Source: Cymbidium sinense (lineage: Eukaryota; Streptophyta; Magnoliopsida; Asparagales; Orchidaceae). From it: a stretch of DNA of 64,000 nucleotides. Shown here in pieces: positions 45,901 to 58,055 of this stretch. Every line of letters starts with the position of its first letter. Within the stretch, counting starts at the first letter, position 1. The stretch covers positions 276,322,413 to 276,386,412 of the forward strand of contig CM038215.1 in the NCBI GenBank assembly GCA_021442155.1, read 5' to 3'. The translations under genes and the position numbers were made by a program. The notes under the pieces are model-generated. The model saw only the letters and a program-made list of their open reading frames with translations, was not told where the DNA came from and made no database searches.

Positions 45901-46689
45901 ATTAGAACAACCATCTAGTTTTATTAGGGTAATCTTTGGGGATACATGTGATCCTCAAGACAAAATAATGTTGGGATATTTCTTATCTTAAACCTCTAAA
46001 AAAGATTATTTCTAAGATCAAGAAACTCTCCTTGTGTGCCTAAGACTCTCAAACCACCCAACATTAAGGAAGGTTTGCGTTGACAAAGACAACTTGAGAA
46101 AAGTGGGAGCTCAAGAACAATAGTCCACACTTTCTTGGGATAGTTCAAGAAGGTAACCACCAATCGAAGTCTAGTATTCCCTCCACCATTGCAGCTACTT
46201 CATCCATTTCTTCTTTTGACAAGACTATCATATTACGACAAGGGCACTAAAACCTTTACCCCACTTACTTTAATTGATTCTATTATATACCTCCACCTAA
46301 AAAAAAATCAATGAATAAAATAGATTCCACTTACATTTTGTCCATTTATGATGCTCTTTATTTTATTCTTATTGAAAGCTCTCCAAGTCAAAAAAAATAA
46401 TAGCTCTAATAATTTTGATCATTTCTCTTCTAATCTAATCAAACTTTCCTTTTCTAAATCAATCGGGTTCAACCATTGAGATTGACTTGGAGTCAACCGA
46501 CATCAAGCGTCCCATAAGAGAAGCTGTAGGTATACTCGATGAGCAGGAAGAACATTTTTCCAACCTGCCACATGAGGACTCTAAAGTCAGCCTATGCAGT
46601 GGTAAAGTTTTACTCCTAGGGTAGCACTTCAGGATAAGGGTAAGCAAGTCATTAGTTCTAGTGAGTGATAGCCCCTCCATAGGACTCTC
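45901..46689 (+). other. gypsy gag-protease spacer, no domain seen
   Basis: Position corresponds to the linker of the left copy (14131-14700). Short frames only; the opposite-strand ORF 46459-46698 has no recognisable feature. Confidence 0.4.
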
Positions 46690-47420
46690 CACCCACATGG
46701 ATATGCTGGAGGACTAGCGAGTTGATTACAATATTCTAGCTCACCTTAAAAGTTGCCGCTAAGCTAAGCATATATGACGCCCTTATCTTATCTAAAGAGA
46801 TGAGAATCTCTAATAAAAGTTTTCTTGATCCGTAGATATGCTTAGCTCGCTTGATCGCTATAGAAGAGGTTTACTATTCATAGGACATCCCTAGAGTCAC
46901 TTTAGTGATGAAGACTTGCTTTTAGGATGATCACAACCATCACCTTGTATCACACGGGAAATGGGCGATTTAGCTATCCAGTGTTGCTTGACCGTGGTGA
47001 GTCAACATTATGAGTCTAAAGACCCTTGCCTACTTGAGGATTGACATCTTTAAACTCAATTCATAGAGGATGATATTGAAAGGATTCTGAGAAAGGAGAG
47101 AGGGATTTAGGCTCCATAGTGTTGCCAATGGAGATTGATGAGTGGAAGACTCAAGCTAAGTTTTACACATAGATTGATACATCTTTCAATGCTTTGCTGG
47201 AGATCGTGGATACATGAGAACAACATGGTCACATCCTCTTTACACCTGCATCATTTTCATGAGAGGTGGGATCGAATGTCAAAGGAGATCTCAAGCCATT
47301 TACAGCTCAAGAGGTCGATATATGAGGATGTGGCCTACCTCCCTCAAGATCAACAAGTCTATTCTTGTGAACTTACAAAGCTCAAAAATAAAAGAAAAAT
47401 AAAATGAAAAAGAAAACAAG
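46690..47420 (+). pseudogene. gypsy protease region (right copy)
   Basis: In shifting frames: DYNILAHLK near 46725, VNIMSLKTLAYLRIDIFKL at about 47000-47060 (left copy: VNIMSLTTLTYLSIDI), and around 47190-47340 the blocks matching KFYIIDS...IPSYLH...IEYHV...PFSIREV of the left copy. The catalytic D-x-G lies in a damaged stretch. The downstream Lys-rich linker (about 47380-47450) also matches the left copy. Confidence 0.65.
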
Positions 47421-48218
47421 ATTAAAAATAAAAGGGAGAGAAAAATAGACTTGTAGGAGGAACTAGAGCCTGAGATTAAGTTCCACCCATAGTTCGTTAC
47501 TTCATTCAAACATATGGGTAGGATGACCCGACCTCCACCAAAGGGAAGAAAGATCCGAGTAGGGATGGAAGACCTTATTGGCCACCTAAAAGAGATATGT
47601 CCTTACAAGGAGTACACATGCTATCCATATAAACTTAGAATCTAGTTCAGGATGAGTCTTATATGGTTAGCACACCACCATCTCTTCTCAATAGAAATTT
47701 CTTTTGAGGTGACACTTGACCTAGACAGTGATGAAGACTGAGCTCTAAAGCAAAGCATGATGTATCTAAGTCTATATGTGAATTAGTCAAGAATTAATTA
47801 GGAACCTTAGTTCTAACCCACTTTTCTCACAAAAGTTAAGGGTTTGGTAATTTGGAAGCCCAAGTCATCCACTGATGAAGACTCTAGATTCTATATGAGA
47901 GCATCATCCTCAAGTCAATAAGTTGATGTATAACTTAAGGATGATTCATATAAAGATTGGTACTCACCTTATGTTCTTAATTTAGCAAAGAAGGGATAAA
48001 TCCCACATACTTGGTCCAAACACGCTAGATTACTTCAAGAGGTTATGGATAACAAATGCGACATTCTCAATCAAGACAAGGACTAGGATTTTACGTCCAA
48101 TCAATGATTAAAATTACTACCTAGTCATCACCAATCATTTGGAATCTGATAGTTCTTTTCAAATAACACTAACACTTATGAGGAGGAGTGCTTAAAACTT
48201 GATGATTTCTAAGTAAGG
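47421..48218 (+). other. gypsy protease-RT spacer
   Basis: No long frame and no recognised domain. By alignment with the left copy this is the linker between protease and RT. Confidence 0.4.
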
Positions 48219-49084
48219 ATGACCAATGAGTTTGAAGAAGAAATCAAATCAACCATTGATGAAGTCAAAAAAATCAACTTAGGGACTAAAGAAGATCTAT
48301 GCCCAACATACATCAATTCTTTATTGAACCAAACTGAAACCAATGACTTAGTTAAGCTATTGAATGAGTTTAAGGACTACTTTGCATGGAGTTATGAAGA
48401 GATGACTAGTTTATCTCCTGATGTAGCAATCCACAAACTAGCAATCAAGCCTAGCACTAACCTTATCAAGTAAGCTCCTAGATGCATGCGATTAGACATC
48501 GAACAACAGGTCATTTTTGAAGTCAAGAAATCGATCCATTCTAGTGTCATCATAAAAGAAAAATGACCTGTTTGGCCGTTGTCCCAGTTAAGAAGAAGAA
48601 GGGCCAAATTCACATATGCTGACTTTAGAGACTTAAATAAGGAATGTCCAAAAATGAATTTTCACTACCAATCCCAGAGCTGATGGTGGACATTACCTCA
48701 TCTCATGCAATCTTCTTTTTCATGGATGGCTCATCTAGCTACAATAAAATTAAGATGGCCAATGAAGATGAAAAAAATACTACTTTTTGAACCTCGATCA
48801 AAATTTATTATTATAAGGTCATGACTTTCAGCTTTAAAAAAGCCACACATAAGAGGCCTATGACTTGAATCTTCAATGAACTCATTCATCATCAAGTCAT
48901 GTGTTATGTCGATGATCTTGTAGTCAAAAGTAAAGAAAAAGAAGTCCACCTTTTTAACTTGAGAGTAGTTTTTGAACGATTAAGATAATTTAACCTCAAA
49001 ATGAACCCCCTGAAGTGTGCATTCGAAGTAGCTTTAAAGAAGTTCCTTAGGTTTATTATCTAACTCCGAGGAATCGAGATCAAT
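48219..49084 (+). pseudogene. gypsy reverse transcriptase with YVDD (right copy)
   Basis: The open segment 48219-48473 has EVKKINLGTKEDLCPTYI and FAWSYEEMTSLSPDVAIHKL. After stops and frameshifts the palm follows: DFRDLNKECP near 48622-48652, then CYVDDLVVKSKEKE with the catalytic YVDD at 48905-48916, and LKMNPLKCAFEV near 48996-49030. RT copies element RNA into DNA. The catalytic pair is kept, but at least three breaks prevent a full protein. Confidence 0.88.
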
Positions 49085-49561
49085 TTGATGAAGATCAAAG
49101 GGATACTAGAAATGACACCACCTAAAAGTCTAACTCAACTTAGATCATTTCAAGGGTGGTTAGCATATCTAAGATGCTTCATATCCAACCTATCAAGAAG
49201 GTTCCATCCATTTTCAACACTTATCAAAAAGGACACTAAGTTCAACTGGGATGATAAGTGCCATCATGCCTTTGAAGACATCAAGCACTACTTGAAGATG
49301 CTGCCAGTTCTAGCACATCGCAAGCCACTCATTCTCTACACTGATGCATTAGATGACTCCTTTGGCACTTTGTTGGCCCAAGCCAATGATGATGGGAAAG
49401 AGAATGCTCTCTATTATCTCAACCATCATCTAATCCCTACTGAAGCCAATTATCCACCCATTGGGAAACATTTCTTAGCTTTAATCTTTACATCCCAAAA
49501 GCTATGTCATTATATGCTTTCTCATAAAGTGAAGTTAATCTCCAGATTCAATCCATTATAG
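49085..49561 (+). pseudogene. gypsy RT connection and first RNase H (right copy)
   Basis: An open segment of 158 aa, the longest clean part of this element. GILEMTPPKSLTQLRSFQGW and LRCFISNLSRRFHPFSTLIK are the RT thumb/connection. FNWDDKCHHAFEDIKHYL and PLILYTDALDDSFGTLLAQ follow, the latter with the first RNase H Asp (T-D). YLNHHLIPTEANYPPIGKHF is next, where the usual Y-x-x-x-E-K reads YPPIGKH, so the catalytic Glu is lost. This arrangement is standard for gypsy Pol. Confidence 0.9.
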
Positions 49562-49769
49562 CATCTCATGACATGGTGATGCTACCCGATGGTTGTAACG
49601 ATGGTCCATGATTCTCTCATAGTTTGACATTTTGTACCTCCATGCGTGAAAGGATAAGCATTGGTTGACTTCTTAGTAGCACACCCACTTCCTCCTGATC
49701 TTCACTTAATGACGATCTCCCCAATGAACAAATCATGAACTTGGGGGACACTAGAAATTACTGATGAAA

Positions 49770-50220
49770 ATTGTATTTTGATGGTGCCGCTTCCTCTCAA
49801 AAAGTAAAAGAATCACAATCTACTCTTCTAGAAAGTCGTGGGTAGAATAGTCCTTCTAACTCCAAGCGTGATGATGAGATTCTCATACCATTTATCCAAT
49901 CTTTGCACCAACAATGAAGCGAGTATGAGGCTTTGATTGCGCCTGAGTTAGTAATCATGCTATGCATCTAGAACATCGACATCTTTGGGGATTCTCAGCT
50001 GGTCATCAACCAAATCATTGGGTCCTACAAGGTTCTTAAGCCTAAGCTCCATCATTATCACAAGTACACCATGGAGCTGTTAGTCCAAATCCCATAGGTT
50101 ACCATATATAGGATCCCTCGAGGAGAGAATGCAGTAGTGGTTGCACTAGCAAAGCTTGCCAAAGAGTTGGCATGCCTAGATGATGAGTCTATATCAATAA
50201 AAATTCAAAAAGGCAAGTCT
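49770..50220 (+). pseudogene. Second, additional RNase H domain (right copy)
   Basis: Downstream of the normal RNase H and before integrase, in several frames: YFDGAASSQK (first Asp) near 49768-49800, SYHLSNLCTNNEASMRL-type text near 49885-49930 (the NNEA block carries the Glu), NIDIFGDSQLVINQIIGSYK near 49973-50032 (next Asp), and YIDRIPRGENAVV-like text (IPRGENAV) near 50110-50140. A duplicated RNase H of this type between RNase H and integrase is the hallmark of the Tat/Ogre group of plant gypsy elements. Confidence 0.75.
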
Positions 50221-50439
50221 TATCTTTATTGATTCTAAGTTCATCAAGATATTCTCTTGAAGGGAGGTTGCCATTGCCAAAAAGGATGAGCTGGGATTGG
50301 AGGCAATAATTCATGGACTATCTAACTAAAGGGAAACTACCTCAAGAGAAGTCACAAGCCCATCGATGAAGCAGAGCTCTTTTCTATGCTCTCATCAATG
50401 GAGCCTTATACCTGGTCCTTTGATCATAAGTGATTATGT

Positions 50440-51160
50440 TGTTTAGACAAGCATGAAGCCCATAAAATTGTGACCAAGGTACACCCAGGATTATACGGAG
50501 CTCACCAATCTGGTTCAATGATGAATACTAAGATCAAGAGATTGGGGTACTACTGGCCTATGATGATTACCGACTGCATGGATGCAGCCAAGTGTTGTCA
50601 CCAATGTTAGGACCATGGAGTGGTCCTACACTAACCACCCAACATTCTACATCCAACATTGGCCTCTTAGCCATTTGAGTGTTGGGGTACTGATATTGTG
50701 GGTTTGATCGATCCTCCTTCTTCCAAAATTCATTGATTCATCCTTAACGTTACTAATTACTTTTCCAAGTGGGCAAAGGTGATACCTCTCAGGGAGGTCA
50801 AAGCCCAGCATGTGCTCCAGTTTTTTAGGAACCATATCATATATAGGTTCGGGGTGCCTCAATGAATTATATCTGATAATGGTACTGCATTCAAGAGCAC
50901 CAAGATCAACAAATTCTCTTGGTGATACAACAAAGATTGGAGATACTCATCTATTTCCCACGCTAATGGTCTAGTAGAAGCTCTTAACAAAACTCTCATT
51001 CGATACTCAAGAAGACACTGATGATAACAAGTGATAATGGCATGAGTAGTTAGAAGATTTATGGGCTTATCGACCACCTATAGAACTCCAACTCAATCTA
51101 CTCCTTTCTCCTTAGTGGGGTCTAAAGTCGTCTACCATTAAAATTTCAACTCCCATCACT
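50440..51160 (+). pseudogene. gypsy integrase zinc-binding and catalytic core (right copy)
   Basis: VHPGLYGAHQSGSMMNTKIK (H half) and DAAKCCHQC (C half) at about 50475-50608 form the HHCC region. The catalytic core has WGTDIVGLIDPP with Asp codon 50692-50694, IISDNGTAFKS with Asp codon 50875-50877 and ANGLVEALNKTLI with Glu codon 50977-50979. The triad is in one frame with spacings D-60-D-33-E, close to the usual D-D-35-E. Several stops lie between, for example in the HHCC region and after VPQ. Integrase would insert the cDNA into the genome. Confidence 0.88.
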
Positions 51161-51563
51161 AAGGATAGCTGTGGGTAGCAAGACCACGACAAAACAGAAT
51201 GCCAAGTTGTGGTTAGAAGAGCTCGGTTTGGAGGAGAGATGCTTGAGCATGCCAACCTCGAGTTGTACAAGGCCAAAATAATTCAAGCTCACAATAAGTT
51301 GATCCACCTTAGAGCTTTTCAAGTAGAGAGCTTGTTTTAGTTCTAAGGAGACCAATTATTGCCCGAAGATGGGTGGCACATTTGAACCCACTTGGGAAGG
51401 CCCTTTTTTCATAGAGAAGGCCTACAAAAGAGGATCTTATCAACTCATCAACCATAAAGGAGAGCCTAATGCTTCCGATCAATGGGCTCTACTTAGAGAA
51501 GTATTACCCATAAAAGAATGTTTGAAAGTAATTATCATCAATGAAAATTCCATTTCAAATTAA
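51161..51563 (+). pseudogene. gypsy integrase C-terminal part (right copy)
   Basis: The segment around 51180-51360 has integrase-core C-terminal text in broken frames. The open stretch 51369-51563 has GGTFEPTWEGPFFIEKAYKR and GSYQLINHKGEP, the usual C-terminal module of this group (a WEGPF-type motif). No chromodomain is seen, which fits a non-chromovirus lineage. The stop at about 51561 ends the coding part. Confidence 0.8.
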
Positions 51564-51617
51564 ATCTCTTCAAATTGAATGAATTTTCATCTGTAAATCT
51601 GCCACAATGCATTTAAG

Positions 51618-51910
51618 AAAGGTGTAAGAGAATCCAAGTGGCATCCTATCCTTCATCAACATAAACACAAACTACACACAATTATCTATTGGTATTACGA
51701 TAAGTGTAAGAGAACCCAAGAGGCATCCTATTTTGACTAGCATAATTAAATTAGGTTTAGAGAACCCAAGCACATCCTTTCTTGGTGGAGTCACATTGCT
51801 CTAGCACCATTTCATCCATTCTTTAATGTTTTTAGATAGGTGTAAGAGAACCCAAGTGGCATCCTATCATTCTTTCATAACATAAACACACATACACATC
51901 CATTATCTGC
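51618..51910 (+). repeat. Tandem repeat 1 of gypsy 3' region (GGTGTAAGAGAACCCAAG)
   Basis: The phrase 'gtgtaagagaacccaagtgg' and near copies, each followed by 'catcctat', occur at about 51620, 51705 and 51838, with a degenerate copy at about 51757. The first and last units also share an 'aacataaacaca' block. Unit length is about 85-130 bp. Confidence 0.85.
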
Positions 51911-51939
51911 AATTTTGATGTGGGATTCTCACACTTAAT

Positions 51940-54110
51940 AATTAGCTTCTTCAAGTCGAGATGATTACCCTAAGTATCAAAGGGTCCCGTTGTGAAGATG
52001 TAGTCTCGCTATGCTTTCTTTATGATTTGACCCATGCGATGAGTGCCTTGTTAGCATGGTAGACCTCACTGTAAGCTACCCTCACATTGGATTCATTTAA
52101 GAGGATGTAAGTCTACTACCCTTCTTAAACTAGCCATCGCGGATGACTTGGTCAAGTAGAGGATTAGGGTAAGTCCCGCATAGCTCCTTTCCTTCACTAC
52201 TAAGTCCTCCCTTTTGTGACTCCCTACTTAGTAGTCACCCTTAGGTCGAGTTTGATCTGTTATTCCATTAATGGGTCACCCCAATGGTTGGTCCCTACTT
52301 TAGTAGATGTAAGTCTACTACGCTTTCTTTCTAAGTACAATTGCACAATCGAATGCTCTAGGTCATATAGCACATGTTGAGCCAATGACAGACTATCTCG
52401 ACAATCAATTCCACTTTAGGGAGATGTAAGTCTACTTGCCTTCTTTATAGATTGATTCTTGCACACCGATGGACACTTTAGATTGATTGGTGTTCACTAT
52501 GCTGACAACGACCCACCCATTGGATACATCACTCTTGGCAGATGTAAGACTACAACACTTTCTCTTTAAGTTGGCAACCGAATACCTGTAGGCATTGTTT
52601 CTTCAAGGATCAGGAAAACACCACTAGTGGCACTTCCCCTACGGGCACTCTACTTGGGTCACATCATTTGCACCGCATTTAGACACTACCAGAGTTACTT
52701 TTAGATTGGACAGTCCCCCATTCCTAATAATCACCCCTTTTATTAGAGATTTTATTTAGCGGATGCACAGATTCTCCTTTGGTCCAATAAATCTGAGATA
52801 GGTTAAGACTGACATAGCCCCTTCTCAGTGTGGCCCCTCGTACAACAACAGGGTCAACAATAATAAATAAATAAAATATATTTTCACTTGTGGATTAGGA
52901 ACTAATGCCCCTAGTGGCACCTTTCCAAAAAAGGCATCCTATCTTTAGGGCAGTGTTAGCAAAACTCCTTATAGGAATCGCCTGACTACTCTTGAGTTGA
53001 GATAAGTCCCCTGTGACACTCTCTCAGTAGTCATACTTAGGTTGGGTTCAATCTATTTTTCCACCAACAGGTTACCCCGGCAATCATTGTCACTTTGGAA
53101 GATGTAAGTCTGTTACACATTCTTTCCAGCATGATCGTTGCACACCGACGGACAGCCCTAGGTGAGGTTTGATCTATTGTATATCAATGGGTCACCCCAA
53201 CCGTTGGTCCCTGCTTAGGAAGATGTAAGTCTGCTATGCTTTATTTATGGTATCACTATTTCACACCAAAAGGCACCGCTTAGGTCATATACTCTGACCC
53301 TTCAGTCAATAGACTACCCCTTTGGATAGGTAAATCTAAGTTAGGCCAAGGCCGACATGACCCCTTCTCACGATGATCTATTGCATACCGATGGGATCCA
53401 TTAAATGAAATTAATCCTGACTACTCTTGAGCTAACATAAGTCTTCAGCAACATTCACTTAGTAGTCGCCTTAGGTCGGGTTTGATTTGTTGCACCATCA
53501 ATAGGTCACCCCAGCAGTTGTTCCCCACTTTAGAAGATGTAATTCTACTATGCTTTTATCCTTAACATAGTCATTGCACACCAAAAAGCAACCCTAAGGT
53601 CGGATAGTCCTACACTGTTACTAGTAGACTACCCTTTTGGACTTGTAAATCTGAGTTAGGCCAAGATCGACATAGCCCCTTCTTAGTGGGTCCATCGCAC
53701 ACCAATAGGATCCACAACATAAAACACCATATTAAATTAATTCAAATTGAATCAAATCAAATCAATATAAATTAAATTAATCATTAGGACTACTCTTGAG
53801 TTGAGCTAAGAACCCCAATGACACTCACTTAGTACTCTCCTTAAGTTGGGTTTGATTTATTGTGCAATCGACAGATCACCACAATGACAGATCCCTACTT
53901 TTGAAGATGTAAGTCTACTATGATATCTTCCTTGTACAACCATTGCACGCTGAAAGGCAACCGTAGGTCAGAAAGCCCTACCCTATGGCAGGTGGACTAC
54001 CCCTATGGATTTGTAAATCAAAGATAGGCTAAGGCCTCCATGGCTCTTTCTTAGTGGGTCCATCGCACATCGACAGGGTCCATAACAAACCAAATTCAAA
54101 ACCAACCTTC
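51940..54110 (+). repeat. Tandem repeat 2 of gypsy 3' region (GATGTAAGTCTACTA family)
   Basis: The motif GATGTAAGTCTACTATGCTT and variants occurs near 51997, 52106, 52308, 52421, 52540, 53101, 53221, 53538 and 53905, with intervals from about 110 to 560 bp. Companion blocks are 'ttaggtcgggtttgat', 'gggtcaccccaa' and 'taggccaaggccgacat'. The units are mosaic: full units are about 330-370 bp and shorter ones have lost companion blocks. No coding potential. Confidence 0.85.
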
Positions 54111-54720
54111 CTAATGGAGTCAAATTAAACATATCGAACAAACCAAACATTACCCCAGTAAGGTGCAAATTAATTTAGTCTCCCTAGTGGAGCCTAAATC
54201 AAAATCAAAATCTATCAAATTTAACCAGGCTTATGTCTCTAGTGGATGTACCCTCAATTCAAAATCATTCTCCCGAGTGGAGCCATAAGAAATCCAATCA
54301 AACTCTTATCCCCAGCGAATAGCCCAAACCTACTTCCCTAGTGCAAGCTTCACATTCCCAATCCCTACCGGATTCAAATCCATATCCCTAGCGGATATGC
54401 CTCTACATTAATTAAAATAAAATAAACTAAAATAAATTCGATCTTGATCCCTAGTGGGTTATAGATTCTTATCCCCTCTGGATACACACCAAAACTAATC
54501 AAATTCACAATCAAACTCAAATCTATATCCCCAGCGGATAGCTTGAACCTGCTTCCTTAGTGGAAGGTTCATATACTCAATCTTTAGCGTATTTCCCCTT
54601 TTATGCCCTCAGCATAAACCTCTCACATGTCATGCCCAATGCATGTGTGATCCCTTAGCGGATCTTTCTTCATGTCCTTAACATGAAATTCCAACCAAAT
54701 CTTTTTTGCTCTTTTATTCC
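54111..54720 (+). repeat. Short tandem repeat 3 of gypsy 3' region (TCCCTAGTGGA)
   Basis: A short phrase TCCCTAGTGGA / TCCCTAGCGGATA / CCCCAGCGGATAG recurs about every 20-60 bases, interspersed with 'caaatcaaa'-type text, decaying towards 54720. Confidence 0.75.
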
Positions 54721-55083
54721 CTTAGCATAAGTTGAGTTGCATTCTACTAAGATCATGATTCTATCTACCTTTCGGACATAGGCATAGATCATTTTCGTTA
54801 GTACTTGCAATCCTTTGGATGTTGTTGATCGTCTCAGTCAACTCCAATATATGTGGTGTGCCTTGTCAGTTAACTCACACCTATTGGGGGTCCTTTTGTT
54901 AGCCTCGCTTTTGGAGTGAGTTCTCAACCTCTTCTTCTTAGACCTAGGAGTCATCTAAACACTAAGACTTCCTTAGTCATAAGATACTGCTAGTAATTAG
55001 GTGAACAATTAACCTAAGCCTAAACACTTAGAAGGGTTAACCATAATATTAGGCTATGCCTTAAGGATTAAGGAGACTCTCAT
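54721..55083 (+). other. End of the gypsy 3' region, no gene
   Basis: Non-coding. No LTR start, polypurine tract or target duplication could be placed. The satellite begins at about 55084 ('ctaaaataaactaaacc'). Confidence 0.4.
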
Positions 55084-55429
55084 ACTAAAATAAACTAAAC
55101 CTAAACCTAAAATAAACTAAACCTAAATCTTAAACTAAATAAAATAAAATAAACTAAAAATAAAACTAAACTTAAGGTAAAAAAAACTTAAAAAAAACTT
55201 AAAAAAGAAACCTAAATTCTAAACCTAAAAAAATAAAATAAAAACCTAAACATAATCCTAAAAATAAAAAAATAAAACTTAAACCTAAAAAATAAAATTA
55301 AAATAAAACTAAAGTAAAATATAAACATAAACCTAAGCTTAAACCTAAAAAATAAATAAAAATAAAAAACTTAAACTAAAATAAATAAACCTAAAATAAA
55401 TAAACTAATCTAAATAAAAAGAAAAAAAA

Positions 55430-55498
55430 CCCTAAACCCTAAACCCTAACCCTAAACCCTAAACCCTAAACCCTAAACCCTAAACCCTAAACCCTAAA
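55430..55498 (+). repeat. Near-perfect CCCTAAA tract (10 units)
   Basis: Nine exact 7-mers and one 6-mer (CCCTAA) in a row, directly after an eight-A run at 55422-55429. It is the longest clean telomere-type run I see in the window; other tracts are interrupted more often. Confidence 0.95.
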
Positions 55499-58007
55499 AC
55501 TTAAACACTAAACCCTAAACCCTAACCCTAAACCCTAAACCTAAACTAAATAAAACCTAAAAATAAAATAATTAAGAAAACATAAACTAAAATAAAATAA
55601 AATAATAAAATTAAAACCTAAACTAAAACCTAAACCTAAACCTAAACCTCAAAAAAATTTTAAAAAAAAAAGCCCCTTGACCCTAAACCCTAAACCCTAA
55701 ACCCTAAACCCTAAACTCTAAATCATAAAACCTACAACCCTAAACCCTGAACCCTACACCCCAAACCGTAAACCCTAAACCCTAAACCCTAAAAAGCTAA
55801 AAACCTAAACCTAAACTAACTAAAACATAAAAATAAAATAAATAAGAAAACATAAACCAAGCTAAAATAAAAAAAATAAAACAAAAACCTAAACTAAAAT
55901 CTAAACCTAAACCTAAACCTGAAAAAAAATATAAATAAAAAATAAAAATAAAAATAAAAAAGCCCGTTATTCCTAAACCCTAAACCTTAAGACTAACCCT
56001 AAACCCCTAAACCCTAAACCCTAAACCCTAAACCCTAAATCATAAGACCTACAACCGAAAACCCTAAACCCCAAACCCTAAACCCTAAACCTTAAACCCT
56101 AAAAATCTTAAAACCTAAACCTAAATTAAATAAAACCTTAAAATAAAATAAATACATAAAATCTAATCCTAAATAAAATAAAATAATAAAATAAAATAAA
56201 AACCAAAACAAAAACATAAATCTAAACCTAAACCTAAAAATAAAATAAATAAAAATTAAGAATTAAACTAAAATAAAATAAATAAGAACCCAAACTAAAC
56301 TAAAAAAAAATAAAAACCTAAATAAAATAAAATCTAAACATGAAATAAAAATAAAATAAACTTAAAATTAAATAAAATAAAAACTAAATAAAAACCCAAA
56401 CTTAAAAAATAAACCTAAAAATAAATAAAAAATAAAACCTAAACCCAAAACTAAAAAAAAAAATATAATCCAAATATAAAAATAAAATAAACCTAAACAA
56501 AAACTAAAATAAAATAAACTAAAATAAATAAAACCTAAACCTAAACTTAAAATTAACTAAATTTAAACATAAACCTAAACTAAATAAAATAAAATAAACT
56601 ATAAATAAACCTAAACCTAAAGTAAAAAAAATAAAACCTTAAAATGAACCTAAAATTAAAACCTAAAGCCTAAACTTAAAAAAATAAAATAAAAACCTAA
56701 ACCTAAACCTAAAAATAAAAAATAAAACCTAAACCTAAAAAATAAAATAAAAATAAAACTAAACAAAAAAAGAATTCTAAACCTAAAACTAAACCTAAAA
56801 AATAAACTAAAATAAATGTAAACTAAAATAAATAAACCTAAAATAAGTAAACTAAATGAAATAAAAATAAAATTAAACTTAAATTAAATAGAAAATAAAA
56901 TAAACAAAAACAAAAAAAACCTAAATAAACCTAAACCTACCAGTTTACTTACTTTAAAAAAAATTTAAAAATTTAAAAAATTTAAAAAAAAACCTAGACC
57001 CTTAACCCTAAACTCTAAAACTAACCCTAAACCCTAAACCTTATACCTAAAACCCTAAACCCTAAACCCTAAACCCTAAAACCCTAAACCCTAAACTTAA
57101 AACTACAACCCTAAACCCTAAACCCTAAAAACCTAAAAACCTAAACCTAAACAAAATAAGACCTAAAAATAATAACTAAAAACTTAAACCAAAATTAAAT
57201 AAAATGATAAAATAAAATAAAGCCTAAACTAAAACCTAAACCTAAACCTAAACCTAAAAAGAAAATATAATAAAAAATAAAAACTAAAGGAAAATAAAAT
57301 AAATAAAAACCTAAACTAAACTAAAAAAATAAAAACCTAAATTAAATAAAAACTAAACCTAAAATAAAAATAAAATAAACCTAACCTAAACTAAAATAAA
57401 CTAAACTAAAATAAATATAACCTAAACCTAAATCTCAAATGCACTAAACCTAAACCCTAAACTAAATATACTAAAATATACAAAAAACTAAACCTAAACC
57501 TAAGGTAAGAAAAAACCTAAAAATAAATCAAAAATAGAAAACTAAAACCTAAACCTAGGAAAATAAAATAAAAAGCTAAACCAAAACTTTAAAATAAAAG
57601 ATAAAACCTAAACCTAAAAATAAAATAAAAATAAAACTAAACTAAAAAATCAACATAAACCTAAACCTAAACCTAAAAAAGAAACTAAAATAAAAAACCT
57701 AAACTAAAATAAATTAACCTAAAATAAATAAAATAAACTAAATAAAAATAAAAAATAAACCTAAATTAAAATATAATAATAAAATACACTAAATAAACCT
57801 AAACCTACCAATTTACTTAATTTAAAACAAAACCCTAAACCCTAAACCCTAAACCCTAAATCATAAACACTAAACCCTAAAACCTAAACCCTAAAATAAT
57901 CCCTAAACCCTATACCTACGACCTTAAACCCAACACCCAAAATGCTAAACCCTAAACCCAAAACCCTAACCATTATAATAAACCCTAAACCCTTAACCCT
58001 AAAAATA

Positions 58008-58055
58008 AACTACTCCCTCTTGTGGCAATAAAATTCTCCGATGGGTTTCCAAAAA
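58008..58055 (+). mobile_element. LINE 3'-end scrap inside satellite T3
   Basis: About 48 bases foreign to the satellite: 'actccctcttgtggcaataa' then 'aattctccgatgggtttcc' and seven A residues. Sixteen bases around AATAAA (58021-58036) are identical to the 3' end of LINE A (31341-31356). After the A-run the CCCTAAA repeat resumes. It is best read as a severely 5'-truncated insertion of a related LINE. Confidence 0.7.

Larger units (their letters stand above)
40290..55083 (+). mobile_element. Ty3/gypsy retrotransposon, Tat type, decayed but nearly full domain set (right copy)
   Basis: Order: 5' non-coding region (40290-43136) with hairpin array, gag (43137-about 45900), protease region (46690-47400), RT with intact YVDD (about 48219-49080), RT connection and RNase H (49085-49561), a second RNase H-like domain (49770-50220), integrase (50440-51563) and a 3' region rich in tandem repeats (51564-55083). 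RT before integrase makes it gypsy. A second RNase H between the first one and integrase is characteristic of the Tat group. It is inactivated by many stops and frameshifts. Both LTRs are unresolved; the left edge is broken at GRP fragment M5 and the right edge runs into satellite T3. Confidence 0.85.
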
